Assembly (NCBI RefSeq): GCF_014646095.1
Contig: NZ_BMMU01000022.1
Coordinates: 62,001 to 126,000 of the forward strand
Reading direction: 5' to 3'
Length of the DNA stretch: 64,000 nucleotides
Source of the DNA: Streptomyces lacrimifluminis
GTDB taxonomy: Bacteria > Actinomycetota > Actinomycetes > Streptomycetales > Streptomycetaceae
In this document: one piece after another, positions 1-9,334 of the stretch
How the letters are laid out: each line of letters starts with the position of its first letter
How positions within the stretch are numbered: the first letter of the stretch is position 1
The notes under the pieces: model-generated
The model's input: the letters and a program-made list of their open reading frames with translations, nothing else
Database searches by the model: none
What the model was told of the DNA's origin: nothing
Program-made: the position numbers and the translations under genes

Positions 1-900
1 GGGGAGGTGTGGGCGACCGTGCGGAGCGGGGGCGGGGCGCACGACCTCGTCGTCAACGAGCTGCGGGTGCCGCGGATCGTGCTCGGGGCGCTCGTCGGGG
101 CCGCCCTCGGGCTCGCCGGGTCGCTCGTGCAGAGCGTGACCCGCAATCCGCTGGCCAGCCCGGACGTCATCGGGGTCGGGCACGGGGCAGCCGCCGCGAC
201 CGTGCTGGCGCTCACCACCGGGACGGTCGCCTCCCCAGGTGCCATGCCCGCCGTGTCCGTCGCGGGCGGGCTCGCTGCTGCCGCGCTGGTGTACGTGCTC
301 GCCTGGCGCCGGGGGATGCAGGCGAGCCGGTTCGTGCTCACGGGGGTGGGGATCGGCGTCGCGCTCTCGGCGGTGGTGCAGCTCTACCTCGCCGACAGTG
401 AGCTGGAGGCCGCCGAGCAGGTCAAGCTGTGGCTCACGGGGAGTCTCAACGGGCGGGGGTGGGAGCAGGCGGGGCCGCTGGGCGTCGTACTGCTGCTGTG
501 TCTGCCCGCGCTGGTGTGGGCGAGCCGGGCGCTGCGACCGCTCGGGCTCGACGCCGACACCGCCGCCGCGCTCGGGGTACGGGTGCAGCGGACACAGCTC
601 GGGCTGACCGTTCTCGGGGTCGTCCTCGCCGCCACCGCGACCGGCGCCGCCGGGCCGATCGGGTTCGTCGCGCTCACCGCGCCCCAGCTGGCCCGGCGCC
701 TCACCCGCGCACCTCAACTACCGCTGCTGGGCTCGGCGTTGACGGGGGCGGTGGTGCTGGTCGGGGCGGATCTGGTGGCCCGTACGCTGCTGCCCCCACT
801 GGAGATCCCAGTGGGGGCACTCACGGCGCTGGTGGGCGGCCCGTACCTGCTGTGGCTCCTGGCAGCCCCTGGAGGACAGGGGCGCAGCCCCGTCCTCTAG
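1..900 (+). CDS. FecCD-family iron-siderophore ABC transporter permease (5' end outside window)
   Basis: Membrane permease of an iron-siderophore (FecCD/BtuC-type) ABC importer. The frame is open from base 1, so the N-terminus lies outside the window. The roughly 298 residues visible fall about 40 short of the usual 330-350. They form a series of hydrophobic helices and contain the family landmark GPIGFVALTAPQLARRL, the cytoplasmic loop that contacts the ATPase, and an N-proximal LRVPRIVLGALVGAALGLAG segment typical of FecCD. The ATPase is not in this window. The last codons, around 872-897, form a hairpin running into a dispersed repeat, so the extreme C-terminus (GGQGRSPVL) may be repeat-derived. 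The family call is secure; the substrate is inferred only. Confidence 0.9.
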   Translation, partial: GEVWATVRSGGGAHDLVVNELRVPRIVLGALVGAALGLAGSLVQSVTRNPLASPDVIGVGHGAAAATVLALTTGTVASPGAMPAVSVAGGLAAAALVYVLAWRRGMQASRFVLTGVGIGVALSAVVQLYLADSELEAAEQVKLWLTGSLNGRGWEQAGPLGVVLLLCLPALVWASRALRPLGLDADTAAALGVRVQRTQLGLTVLGVVLAATATGAAGPIGFVALTAPQLARRLTRAPQLPLLGSALTGAVVLVGADLVARTLLPPLEIPVGALTALVGGPYLLWLLAAPGGQGRSPVL

Positions 901-1010
901 GGGCGCTGGGCTGTGTCGATATACGGCTCCGCCGCGACGGGGGTCCCCCCGCTCGAGCGAAGCCGAGAGTGAGGGAGCGACAAGCCACGAAGCACCCGCA
1001 GCCGAGTACG
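899..1010. repeat. Dispersed intergenic repeat, family A (copy A1)
   Basis: Shares the core CCCGCTCGAGCGAAGCCGAG and the flanking GGCTCCGCCGCGA and GGGGGTCCCCCC blocks with copies near 7510-7625 (inverted), 17717-17760, 20925-21056 and, shortened, elsewhere. It fills the gap between the convergent permease and alcohol dehydrogenase genes. The internal inverted repeats could act as a bidirectional terminator; that role is inferred. Confidence 0.75.
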
Positions 1011-1025
1011 CGCACCCCGACGGAG

Positions 1026-2066
1026 TCAGATCGTCGCAGTGTCGATCACGAAGCGGTAGCGGACGTCGCTCGCGAGGACCCGCTCGTACGCCTCGTTGAT
1101 CTCCGAGGCACTGATCAGCTCGATCTCGGAGCCCAGGCCGTGCTCGGCGCAGAAGTCCAGCATCTCCTGGGTCTCCTGGATGCCACCGATGCCGGAGCCG
1201 GCGAGGGTCTTGCGGCCGGCGATCACCGAGAAGAGGTTCAGCGCGACGGGCTCCTCGGGGGCGCCGACGTTCACGAACGCGCCGTCCGTCTTGAGGAGGG
1301 ACAGATAGCTGTCCAGGTTCAGCGGGGCCGAGACCGTCGACAGGATGATGTCGAAGGTGCCGCGCAGCTCCTTGAAGGTGGCCTCGTCGCTGGTCGCGTA
1401 GTAGTGGGCGGCGCCCAGCTTCAGGCCGTCCTCCTTCTTGCGGAGGGACTGCGAGAGGACGGTGACCTCGGCGCCTAGCGCGTTCGCGATCTTGACACCC
1501 ATGTGGCCGAGGCCGCCCATGCCGAGGATCGCGACCTTCTTGCCGGGGCCGGCGTTCCAGTGCTTCAGCGGGGAGTACGTGGTGATGCCGGCGCAGAGCA
1601 GCGGCGCGGCCACGTCGAGGGCCAGGCCGTCGGGGATGCGGACGGTGTAGCTCTCGTCCACGACGATCTTCTGGGAGTAGCCGCCGTACGTCGGCTCACC
1701 GTTCTTGTCGAGGGCGTTGTATGTGCCGACCATGCCCTTGAGGCAGTACTGCTCCAGGCCGGCCACGCAGTTCTCGCACTCGCGGCACGAGTCGACCATG
1801 CAGCCGACACCCACGTGGTCGCCGACCGCGAACTTGGTGACACCGGAACCGACCGCCTCGACGACACCGGCGATCTCGTGGCCCGGGACCATCGGGAAGA
1901 TGGCCTCGCCCCAGCCCTCGCGGGCCTGGTGGATGTCGGAGTGGCAGATACCGGCGAACTTGATGTCGATCAGGACGTCGAACTCGCGGACCTCGCGACG
2001 CTCGATGGTGGTGCGCTCCAGGGGAGCCTTGGCGGAGGGGGCGGCGTATGCAGCGACAGTGGTCAT
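1026..2066 (-). CDS. Zinc-dependent NAD(P)-dependent alcohol dehydrogenase (CAD/YahK type)
   Basis: Cytosolic medium-chain dehydrogenase interconverting alcohols and aldehydes, 346 residues, the normal family length. Catalytic zinc ligands are visible at Cys41 (GICHSD) and His63 with Glu64 (PGHEIAG). The structural zinc lobe has Cys94, Cys97, Cys100 and Cys108, and a Rossmann signature GMGGLGHMG follows. The pattern is that of the cinnamyl-alcohol-dehydrogenase/YahK branch, usually NADPH-dependent and active on a range of aldehydes. The ATG at 2066 follows a GGAG-like ribosome site. It is divergent from the XRE-type regulator at 2237, and such short-chain or zinc dehydrogenases often sit beside MmyB-type regulators, so control by that neighbour is likely. 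The physiological substrate is unknown. Confidence 0.93.
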   Translation of the reverse strand: MTTVAAYAAPSAKAPLERTTIERREVREFDVLIDIKFAGICHSDIHQAREGWGEAIFPMVPGHEIAGVVEAVGSGVTKFAVGDHVGVGCMVDSCRECENCVAGLEQYCLKGMVGTYNALDKNGEPTYGGYSQKIVVDESYTVRIPDGLALDVAAPLLCAGITTYSPLKHWNAGPGKKVAILGMGGLGHMGVKIANALGAEVTVLSQSLRKKEDGLKLGAAHYYATSDEATFKELRGTFDIILSTVSAPLNLDSYLSLLKTDGAFVNVGAPEEPVALNLFSVIAGRKTLAGSGIGGIQETQEMLDFCAEHGLGSEIELISASEINEAYERVLASDVRYRFVIDTATI

Positions 2067-2236
2067 GCCGGAGTTCTCCTAGGGGGATTTCGCACCCGGC
2101 CGCCTTCTGACCGGGTGCGACGTTCAGTCTGCCCAAGGTTTCCGCGTTCACCCAGTCCACGGTTCTGCGTACGTCCAGCGGTCCTACCACTGGCGGGGTC
2201 AGGCTCGTGTTCGTACGACCGGGAATACTGGACCCT

Positions 2237-3175
2237 ATGGACGAACATCCCGATCGCGCCGATCGCACGTATCCGGCGGACGCCTCCGGGAACGGGCGGA
2301 GCACCGGTGGGGCTCTGGACCGGCGTGCCGAGCTCAGCGAGTTCCTGCGCACCCGGCGGGCCCGGCTCAAGCCGGAGGACGTGGGGCTGCCGGACTTCGG
2401 GCGGCACCGCCGGGTGCCGGGGCTGCGCCGCGAGGAGCTGGCCCAGCTGGCCGGGGTGTCCGTCGCCTACTACACGCGGCTCGAACAGGGCAACGGGCGG
2501 AACGTCTCCGCGGAGGTCCTCGACGCCATCGCCCGTGCCCTGCGGCTGACGGGCGCCGAGCACGCCCACCTCACGCACCTCGCCAAGCCGAAGCAGCACA
2601 AGAAGAAGCCGTCGGTGCGGGCCCAGGTCGTACGCGGGACGCTGCGGCAACTGCTCGACACGATGGACGGGGTCCCGGCGTACGTCGCGGGGCGGCGTAC
2701 GGACATCCTGGCGTGGAACGCGATGACCGCCTCCCTCTTCGGGGACTGGGCCGAGCTGCCGCCGCAGGACCGCAACTGGGCGCGGCTGGTGTTCCTGCGG
2801 CCCGAGTACCACGACCTGTTCATGGACTGGGAGCAGAAGGCGATCGACATCGTCTGCCATCTGCGGATGGACGCCGGCTGCTATCCGGAGGACCCGAGGC
2901 TGTCCGCGCTGGTGGGCGAGCTGTCGGTGAAGAGCGAGGAGTTCCGGCGGCTGTGGGCGACCCACGACGTCAAGGAGAAGACCTACGGGGTGAAGCGGTT
3001 CCGGCATCCCCTGGTGGGTGAACTGACCCTGAACTTCGAGTCGTTCAGGCTCCCGGACGACAGCGACCAGACCCTGATCGTCTACCACGCGGAACCGGGT
3101 TCCCCCTCGGCGGAGGCGCTGCGGCTGCTGGCGAGCTGGGGCCGTGACGCGACGAGGGCGGGCGCGGGCGCCTGA
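2237..3175 (+). CDS. Helix-turn-helix regulator with MmyB-like ligand-binding domain
   Basis: DNA-binding regulator of the XRE/MmyB class. The N-terminal helix-turn-helix begins near residue 25 (RRARLKPEDVGL), with LRREELAQLAGVSVAYYTRLEQG as its core. A C-terminal MmyB-like domain of about 170 residues follows (DGVPAYVAGRRTDILAWNAM) and is thought to bind a small hydrophobic ligand. I chose the ATG at 2237 (312 residues); an in-frame GTG at 2207 would add ten residues. It is transcribed away from the alcohol dehydrogenase with about 170 bp between, so both promoters lie there. In this family the divergent oxidoreductase is commonly the target, which fits but is inference. A strong hairpin follows the stop. 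Confidence 0.92.
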   Translation: MDEHPDRADRTYPADASGNGRSTGGALDRRAELSEFLRTRRARLKPEDVGLPDFGRHRRVPGLRREELAQLAGVSVAYYTRLEQGNGRNVSAEVLDAIARALRLTGAEHAHLTHLAKPKQHKKKPSVRAQVVRGTLRQLLDTMDGVPAYVAGRRTDILAWNAMTASLFGDWAELPPQDRNWARLVFLRPEYHDLFMDWEQKAIDIVCHLRMDAGCYPEDPRLSALVGELSVKSEEFRRLWATHDVKEKTYGVKRFRHPLVGELTLNFESFRLPDDSDQTLIVYHAEPGSPSAEALRLLASWGRDATRAGAGA

Positions 3176-3190
3176 CCGGGCCGAAACGCA

Positions 3191-3228
3191 CGGACGGCCG
3201 GCCGGGGATTTCCCCGGCCGGCCGTCCG
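3191..3228. terminator. Perfect 18-bp inverted repeat, bidirectional terminator
   Basis: Left arm 3191-3208 and right arm 3211-3228 are exact reverse complements separated by only TT. It lies between the ends of the convergent regulator and subtilase genes. There is no U tract, as is usual for Streptomyces terminators. Confidence 0.85.
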
Positions 3229-3251
3229 CCAACACCTACGTCAACGGCGAC

Positions 3252-6200
3252 CTACTTGCCGTAGTACGCGTTGTAGATCGAGATCGTCGACTTGTTGCCC
3301 TTCTTGTCGCTGATCTTCGCGTGGAAGGAGATCGCCGCCCCCTTCGCCGGGTTCACGACGGTGACCTTCCCGTTCTTCACGGTCAGCTTCTTCCAGGTCT
3401 TGCCGTAGTCGTACGACGCGTACACCGACAGCGACTTCAGGTTGCTGCCGCGCGCCGCGCCCTCGACGATGACCGGGAACGTCGCCTTCTTGCCCGCCGC
3501 GACCTTGTTGTCCAGGCCGACAGCAGCGTTGAAGCGGGCCGAGGAGACCGGGAGCTGGGCCCCGTCCTCCCCCGGCTTCTTGGAGCGGAACGTCCAGCTC
3601 GCGTCGACCCGCGTGGACGCCTGGGCGACCTTGACGCTGCGCTTGACCGACGTCGTCAGCTTGTACGCGGCGTCGCCCGCCGGAACCGTGAACGCCTTAC
3701 CGCCGAACAGCGGGTCGTCGTTCGTGCCGACCTTCTGGCCGTTGCGGTAGAGCGTCGTCGTCACCGAGGTGAAGTCGGACGAGCCGGGGTGGCCCGCGCC
3801 GTCGGAGAACAGCGGCACCAGACCGTAGATGTCGTTGCCGTCACGGAAAACGCCGTACTCCGGAAGCAGACGCGGCCCGAAGACCGCGTTGTTGAAGGTG
3901 CGCGCGTATGTGCCGCCCGGCTTCACCGTCTGCGGGATCCCGAGCGTGTAGTAGGCCTCGGGGATCGAGAAGCCCTGTGCGTCCTTGCCCTTGAACTGGG
4001 TGAAGTCGAAGAGCCACTGGACCTTCTCACCGGTGGACACGTGCACCGTACGGGTGGCCGGCAGGGCCTGCTCGACGAGCGTGCCGAAGCCGACATCCTC
4101 GGGCAGGAGGGCGATCGCGCCGAGCCCACCGGTCTTGTCGGGTGATCCGGCACCGAGCCGGTTCGACACCGTGGCGAACTCGCTCGCCTTGAAGTGGCGG
4201 ACCTTGTCGCCCTGGATCTTCTTGACCTTGGCGGTGGTGATCACGTCGTACTCCGCGCCCGCACCCTTGCTGAACTGGCCGAACCACTTCTGCGAGAGGC
4301 CGGTGACCTCCGGGCCAAGGTGGGCCATCCGCACGTTCGCGAAGGAGTCGAGGTTCACCTCGATACCGATGCCCGGCACGTCGTACAGGTAGCTGACCGT
4401 CACGCTCAGCGGCTTGGCGGCGGCGTCCGGCACCGTGATGTCCGCCGCCTTGGTGGTGCGGGCGTCGATCGTCACCGAGGTGTTCCTGGTGACCGCCAGC
4501 TTCGGCTGGACCACCCAGTCGAGGCCCGCACCGCCCATGTCGGGCCTGGTGAAGTCCTTCGCGATCCATCCGTCGAGGAGGTAGGTGCCCTTGGGCAGCC
4601 GCATGGTCGTGGTGCCGGTGGCGGCCGTCGGGACCTGGTAACCGCGGCCAGTGCCCAGGCCGGCGTAGCCGAGGAGGACCGTGTAGTACTCGCCCGTCGG
4701 CTGACCGGCCTTGTCGATGTGCTTGACGGTGACGTCGTACGACTCGACCTCACGGTTGACCGCAGCCGCCGTACGGACGCTCTGGGCGCCGGCCGTCGCC
4801 GTCACGTACGAGGAGTACGCGCCGTCGAGGGTGCCGCCCAGCTTGGTGTTGACGGTGTAGCCGACCGAGGCCGTGCCGCCCGCCGGGACCTTCAGGGTCG
4901 TCGCGGCCAGCTTGAAGAAGCCGGCCGGAGCGGCCTGGCCCTTCGGGTTGGTCGCGGTCGCCGTCAGCTTCAGCGTGACGTCGGTCGTGCCGAGGTTGCG
5001 GTACGTCAGCGGCTTGGTGACCGGGATGTCGTCGGTGTGCGGCCACGTCTGCGTGCCGAAGCTCACCGCGCCGGGGTCGGCGATCACGGTCTGCTTGATG
5101 GCCTTGTCGACCTGGATACGGCCCGAACCCTGCTGGAACGGCGTGTACTTGCCGCCCTTCGCGGACCCGGTGAGCGCGCCCTTGATCTCGGCATACGTCC
5201 AGTCCGGGTGCTCCTGCTTGAGGATCGCCGCCGCGCCCGCCACATGCGGCGTCGCCATCGACGTACCCGAGATGGAGACGTAACCGGCCGGGTTCTCGCC
5301 GACCTCCGCCTCGATGAGGCTGCCCTTGGCGGAGGCGGCCGATATGTCCACGCCGGGCGCGGTCACGTCCGGCTTGATGGCGCCGTCGCCGACGCGCGGG
5401 CCGGTGCTGGAGAAGTCGGCCAGCAGGTCCTTGTCGTCGACCGCGCCGACGGTGAGCGCCCTGTCGGCGCTGCCCGGCGAACCGATCGACTCAGGACCGG
5501 AGTTGCCCGCCGCGATCGCGAAGAGGATGCCCTTCTCGGCGGACAGCTTGTTGACCGTCGCCTCCAGCGGGTCCACCTCGGGGGTGTCCTGGCCGCCGAG
5601 GCTGAGGTTGACGACCTGGGCGCCCTGCTCGGCGGCCCACTCCATACCGGCGACGATGCCCGAGTCGTCACCGGAGCCGTTGTCGTCCAGGACCTTGCCG
5701 TTGAGGATCTTGGCGCCGGGTGCGACGCCCTTGTACTTGCCGCCCGACTTGGCCCCGGTGCCCGCCGCGATGGACGCGACGTGCGTTCCGTGACCGTACT
5801 TGTCGGTGGTGGTCGTGGCCATGGAGAAGTTCTTGGCCGCGATCACCTGGTTCTTGAGGTCCGGGTGGGTGGCGTCGACACCCGTGTCCAGGACCGCGAT
5901 CTTGACACCCTTGCCGTCGTAGCCGGCCGCCCACGCCTTCGGCGCGCCGATCTGCGGTACGGACTTGTCGAGGCTGGCCTTGCGGGTGCCGTCGAGCCAG
6001 ACGTGCGCGATCCCGGCGGCCGTTTTGTCGCCGTTGGTCACCGCGTCCCAGAGCTCGGGAGTGTCCTTCTGCGACGTCTGCACGGCGTCCGCGTTCAGGG
6101 ACCTCAGCGTCTGGCGGAGGGTGCCCGCGTCACGGACATCGGCCCTGGTGGCGGTCGCCGCCCCCGAGTAGCCGACGATGACCTTCAGTCCCTTCTGCTG

Positions 6201-6587
6201 GGACTTGCGGGTCGCCTCCTTGTTCAACTCCGTGACGTCGAACAGCCGTTGGTCCAGCTTGCCGCCCGAGATCAGCCGGGCCGCGTCGGCCGGGATGACG
6301 AGCGTGTGGCCGTCGACCTTGCGGATCTGTACGGGTATCTTCTCGCGGCCGGCCGCCCGCTCCAGGCCGACGACGCGGCCCTTCGCGTCGACGGCGACAC
6401 GGTCACCGGTGATCAGTGTGATGCGGTGCGTGGGCTTGAGCTTCTGGGCGGCGGCGCTGGTCACACGCTGCTGCTCGGCCTTCACATCGGCCTTCGCGGA
6501 CGCCGGGCCGGTCATGCCCGCCGCGAGGGCAACTGCGGCCGCCGTGGCTACGGTTGCCGCACATGCTCTTTTTACTTCTGTGCGCAA
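3252..6587 (-). CDS. Large secreted subtilisin-like serine protease (S8 family)
   Basis: Exported multidomain subtilase. I start it at TTG 6587 behind AGGGGGA, which puts a typical signal peptide (RTEVKRACAATVATAAAVAL) at the N-terminus and gives 1111 residues. An in-frame ATG at 6704 would add 39 residues ahead of it. Counting from 6704, the triad is Asp273 (VLDTGVD), His305 (GHGTHVAS) and Ser482 (GTSMATPHVAG). A propeptide of about 200 residues precedes the catalytic domain. Some 600 residues of beta-rich Fn3-like C-terminal region follow, with no membrane anchor. The protease is probably extracellular and may supply peptides during growth or development. No regulator or operon partner is evident. 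Confidence 0.92.
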   Translation of the reverse strand: MRTEVKRACAATVATAAAVALAAGMTGPASAKADVKAEQQRVTSAAAQKLKPTHRITLITGDRVAVDAKGRVVGLERAAGREKIPVQIRKVDGHTLVIPADAARLISGGKLDQRLFDVTELNKEATRKSQQKGLKVIVGYSGAATATRADVRDAGTLRQTLRSLNADAVQTSQKDTPELWDAVTNGDKTAAGIAHVWLDGTRKASLDKSVPQIGAPKAWAAGYDGKGVKIAVLDTGVDATHPDLKNQVIAAKNFSMATTTTDKYGHGTHVASIAAGTGAKSGGKYKGVAPGAKILNGKVLDDNGSGDDSGIVAGMEWAAEQGAQVVNLSLGGQDTPEVDPLEATVNKLSAEKGILFAIAAGNSGPESIGSPGSADRALTVGAVDDKDLLADFSSTGPRVGDGAIKPDVTAPGVDISAASAKGSLIEAEVGENPAGYVSISGTSMATPHVAGAAAILKQEHPDWTYAEIKGALTGSAKGGKYTPFQQGSGRIQVDKAIKQTVIADPGAVSFGTQTWPHTDDIPVTKPLTYRNLGTTDVTLKLTATATNPKGQAAPAGFFKLAATTLKVPAGGTASVGYTVNTKLGGTLDGAYSSYVTATAGAQSVRTAAAVNREVESYDVTVKHIDKAGQPTGEYYTVLLGYAGLGTGRGYQVPTAATGTTTMRLPKGTYLLDGWIAKDFTRPDMGGAGLDWVVQPKLAVTRNTSVTIDARTTKAADITVPDAAAKPLSVTVSYLYDVPGIGIEVNLDSFANVRMAHLGPEVTGLSQKWFGQFSKGAGAEYDVITTAKVKKIQGDKVRHFKASEFATVSNRLGAGSPDKTGGLGAIALLPEDVGFGTLVEQALPATRTVHVSTGEKVQWLFDFTQFKGKDAQGFSIPEAYYTLGIPQTVKPGGTYARTFNNAVFGPRLLPEYGVFRDGNDIYGLVPLFSDGAGHPGSSDFTSVTTTLYRNGQKVGTNDDPLFGGKAFTVPAGDAAYKLTTSVKRSVKVAQASTRVDASWTFRSKKPGEDGAQLPVSSARFNAAVGLDNKVAAGKKATFPVIVEGAARGSNLKSLSVYASYDYGKTWKKLTVKNGKVTVVNPAKGAAISFHAKISDKKGNKSTISIYNAYYGK

Positions 6588-6786
6588 GTCTCCCCCTGGA
6601 GCGCTGGCTGAAGTGCCGGGCAGTTCCCCGTTCACCCGGCTGGGGGAGTCCTGTACGCATGCGCGCACACCCCCCGACCGTGAATTATGCCGAGGGGTGA
6701 TCAAGCGCTCAATAGTCTGGACGATTACGCATTGGCTGTTACGAGGCAGTTACGAAACCCTGCGGACTTTGCGGACCATGCGGGCT

Positions 6787-7470
6787 TTACGAACCGGCGT
6801 TCTCCTTCACAGTGATCTTCCCCTTACGGATGGTCGCCAGCCGCGGGGCCTTCTTCGCGATCGCCGAATCGTGCGTGACCATGATGAAAGTGAGCCCGAG
6901 CTCCTTCCACATGGTTTCGAGTACGTCCATGATCTCGTCGCGCATCGACTCGTCGAGGTTCCCGGTGGGTTCGTCGGCGAGCAGCACCTTCGGCTGCTTG
7001 ACCAGCGCACGGGCGATGGCGACGCGCTGCTGCTGGCCGCCGGACATCTCCCCCGGCAGATGCCCGAGCCGCTCCCCGAGCCCCACCGACTTCAGCGCCT
7101 CGGCGGCCCGTTCACGCCGCTCCCGGCCTTTCACGCCGAGGGGTACGAGAGCGGTCTCGACGTTTTCCTGGGCCGACAGCGTCGGAATGAGATTGAAACT
7201 CTGGAAGACGAAGCCGATGTTCTCGCTGCGGACTTTGGTGAGGCGACTCTCGGACAGTTTGGCGAGATCTGTTCCGTCGAGGTCGATGCTGCCGTCGGTG
7301 GGGCGGTCCAGGCCGCCGAGCATTTGGAGGAGTGTCGACTTGCCGCCGCCGGTGGGGCCCTGGATGACGAGGCGGTCGCCGTCGGCGATGGTGAGGTCGA
7401 TGCCGGCGAGGGCGTCCACGGTTTCCTTGCCTCGGGTGTAGCGCTTGGTTACGCCCTTGAGTTCGTACAT
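6787..7470 (-). CDS. ABC transporter ATP-binding protein (MacB/LolD type)
   Basis: Cytoplasmic ATPase of a MacB-like exporter, 227 residues. Walker A GPTGGGKST is at 38-46, the Q-loop glutamine at 90, the signature MSGGQ at 142-146, Walker B VLLADE at 162-167 and the switch His at 200. I start at ATG 7470 (MYELKGVTKRY); the frame stays open upstream only through repeat sequence. Its partner permease lies 194 bp upstream on the same strand, with an inverted family A repeat between them, an unusual gap for such a pair. No periplasmic adaptor gene is present, as expected in a Gram-positive. The cargo (lipid, peptide or antibiotic) cannot be told from sequence. Confidence 0.93.
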   Translation of the reverse strand: MYELKGVTKRYTRGKETVDALAGIDLTIADGDRLVIQGPTGGGKSTLLQMLGGLDRPTDGSIDLDGTDLAKLSESRLTKVRSENIGFVFQSFNLIPTLSAQENVETALVPLGVKGRERRERAAEALKSVGLGERLGHLPGEMSGGQQQRVAIARALVKQPKVLLADEPTGNLDESMRDEIMDVLETMWKELGLTFIMVTHDSAIAKKAPRLATIRKGKITVKENAGS

Positions 7471-7509
7471 GTGGGTGGCTCCTGGGTGAGGTTCGGGGTG
7501 GTGCGTCGT

Positions 7510-7625
7510 CGTTTGTCGGCTGCGGGCCGGTGGGGGCTGGTCGCTCCCCCACTCTCGGCTTCGCTCTGGCGGGGGGACCCCCATCGCGGCGGAGCCGCAT
7601 ATGAATGCAGCCCCGCGCCCCTGGG
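7510..7625. repeat. Dispersed intergenic repeat, family A, inverted (copy A2)
   Basis: Read on the minus strand, this repeats the A-family order: GCGCGGGGCTGCAT, CGGCTCCGCCGCGATG, GGGGGTCCCCCCGCC, a CGAAGCCGAGAGTGGGGGAGCG-like stretch and CCAGCCCCCACCGGCCCGCA. It separates the ABC permease gene from its ATPase gene within one transcription unit. Confidence 0.75.
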
Positions 7626-7664
7626 TGGGTCCAGCCCCCGTCGGTCGTAGCCGAACCCCGCGTC

Positions 7665-9152
7665 CTACTCCACTCGCCTCAGCGCGTCCGCAGGGCGCAG
7701 CCTGGACGCGCGCCAGCCGCCGAAGGCCCCGGCGATCAGGCCGCCCGCGACGGCCAGGCCGACCGCGAGGACGATGGTGGAGAGCGCGACGGGCGCGGTG
7801 AGCGCGACCGTCAGGGCCTGGGACGCGGCCTGCCGGCCGAAGCCGCCACCGCCACCGCCGGGGAAGCCGCCGGCTCCGCCGGGACCGCCGTTGCCGCCCG
7901 AACTGCCCACCTCCGCCTGGAGTTCCGGGCTGATCGCGGTGACGGCATACGCACCGGCGAGGCCGAGCGCGATACCGAGGGCGCCGCCCACCAGCCCGTT
8001 GACGACGGCCTCGCCGACGACCTGCCGGGTGACCCGGCCCGACTTCCAGCCGAGCGCCTTCAGCGTGCCGAACTCGCGCACCCGGCGGGAGACCGCCGAG
8101 GAGGTGAGCAGGCCCGCGACCAGGAAGGCGGCGACGAGCACCGCGATGGACAGCCACTTGCCGACGTTGGAGGCCAGGTCGGAGGCGGTGGACAGGGACC
8201 CGGAGACGGTGTCGGCGAGATCGGCGGACGTCGTGACGGTCGTACCCGAGATGTTCTTCTGGATCGTCGACTTGACCGCGCTGATCTGCTGGGAGTCGGT
8301 CGCCTGGACGTAGATCGTGGTGACCTTGTCCTTGGAGTCGCTGAGGGTCTGGGCCTGCTTCAGCGGGATGTAGAGGTTGGCCGCCGCGTCGCCGCTCTCG
8401 GGGGTGGCGATACCGATGGCCTTGTACTTGACGCCCTTGATGGTGACCGTGCTGCCGACCTTGAGCTTCTTCTCCTTGGCGTAGGAGGCGTCGACGACCA
8501 CCACCTTGGCGTCGGTCTCGGAGGTCGTGAAGGTACGGCCGCTGGTGATCTTCGAGGAGGTCAGCGGGCCGAGGGCCGGCTTGGTGACGTCGGCGCCGTA
8601 CACCGAGTAGTTGTTGACGTCGAACTCGGCGCCGCCGCCCTCGACACGCCCCTGCGGAGACCCTGTTGAGCCGCCGCCGGGGAATCCGCCGCCCTGGTTG
8701 CCGCCGTTGCCCTGCTGGTCCTGCTGGAACTGGCCCTGGCGGAACTGGCCGCTGACCTTGATGACCTGGAGGCTCAGTCCGCCGACGGCGTCCGAGACGC
8801 CCTTCTGTGTACCGACCTTGGAGACCGTGGAGGCGGCCAGGGTCTGGAAGCCCTGGACCATCACCCGGTCGCTGCTCTGCTCCGCGTCGGAGTCGTTGTC
8901 CTGCGCGTCGAACTGGAAGCGCGGGCGCTGGGCGTCGCCGCTGCCGGTCTGGGCCGCGGCGGCCTTGGTGACGGTCATGTCGGTGCCGAGTCCGTACAGC
9001 GACTCGAGAACCTTGTCCTGCGCCTTCGACATGCCCGAGGACACGGAGGTGACCACGATGACCAGGGCGATGCCGAGCGCTAGCCCGGAGGCGACGACGA
9101 GTGCCGCTTTACGGCGGCGGCGCAGTTCGCGCCTCAGGTAGGTGAAGAACAT
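7665..9152 (-). CDS. MacB/FtsX-family ABC transporter permease
   Basis: Membrane subunit of the exporter, 495 residues. It has an N-terminal transmembrane helix (about residues 15-38), a large extracytoplasmic MacB core domain, and three C-terminal helices of the FtsX domain including the signature region AVSRRVREFGTLKALGWKSG. Two glycine-rich low-complexity inserts stand out: one in the external domain near the residues FPGGGSTGSPQG, and one between the last helices near FPGGGGGGFG. The ATG at 9152 starts a basic N-terminus (YLRRELRRRRK). It is the first gene of the unit with the ATPase at 6787-7470. Substrate unknown. Confidence 0.92.
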   Translation of the reverse strand: MFFTYLRRELRRRRKAALVVASGLALGIALVIVVTSVSSGMSKAQDKVLESLYGLGTDMTVTKAAAAQTGSGDAQRPRFQFDAQDNDSDAEQSSDRVMVQGFQTLAASTVSKVGTQKGVSDAVGGLSLQVIKVSGQFRQGQFQQDQQGNGGNQGGGFPGGGSTGSPQGRVEGGGAEFDVNNYSVYGADVTKPALGPLTSSKITSGRTFTTSETDAKVVVVDASYAKEKKLKVGSTVTIKGVKYKAIGIATPESGDAAANLYIPLKQAQTLSDSKDKVTTIYVQATDSQQISAVKSTIQKNISGTTVTTSADLADTVSGSLSTASDLASNVGKWLSIAVLVAAFLVAGLLTSSAVSRRVREFGTLKALGWKSGRVTRQVVGEAVVNGLVGGALGIALGLAGAYAVTAISPELQAEVGSSGGNGGPGGAGGFPGGGGGGFGRQAASQALTVALTAPVALSTIVLAVGLAVAGGLIAGAFGGWRASRLRPADALRRVE

Positions 9153-9193
9153 GGCCGCAAGCTAGGTACACCGCGTGATGACGGGATAAGTCC

Positions 9194-9208
9194 TGCATAA
9201 GAGATGCA
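9194..9208. promoter_or_regulatory. Short inverted repeat upstream of the MacB-like exporter
   Basis: TGCAT-AAGAG-ATGCA lies about 42 bp before the permease start, in the likely promoter. It could be an operator, but the arms are only 5 bp and nothing else supports it. Confidence 0.25.
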
Positions 9209-9262
9209 TGAGAAGCTTGTGATCGGCATCGGAAACCGGCGTCAACAGCCTTGGGAAACGCA

Positions 9263-9294
9263 GAGGGTGGCCGCTCGCAGGAGCGGCCACCCTC
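9263..9294. terminator. Stem-loop terminator after the L,D-transpeptidase gene
   Basis: A 14-bp perfect stem (9263-9276 with 9281-9294) with a GCAG loop lies 41 bp beyond the minus-strand stop at 9335. Confidence 0.8.
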
Positions 9295-9334
9295 GTCACA
9301 CGGGGAGTTGGTGGTCAGGTCGGATCAGACCGGA

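Noticed and set aside
4194..6611. Long open frame antisense to the subtilase gene (about 800 codons)
   Set aside because: High-GC genes leave the opposite strand open; composition is Arg/Gly/Asp-rich nonsense while the subtilase triad is intact on the other strand.
6787..8157. ABC ATPase as a 456-residue protein extended upstream
   Set aside because: The extra N-terminus is repeat DNA and a shadow of the permease; the ATPase proper starts at 7470.
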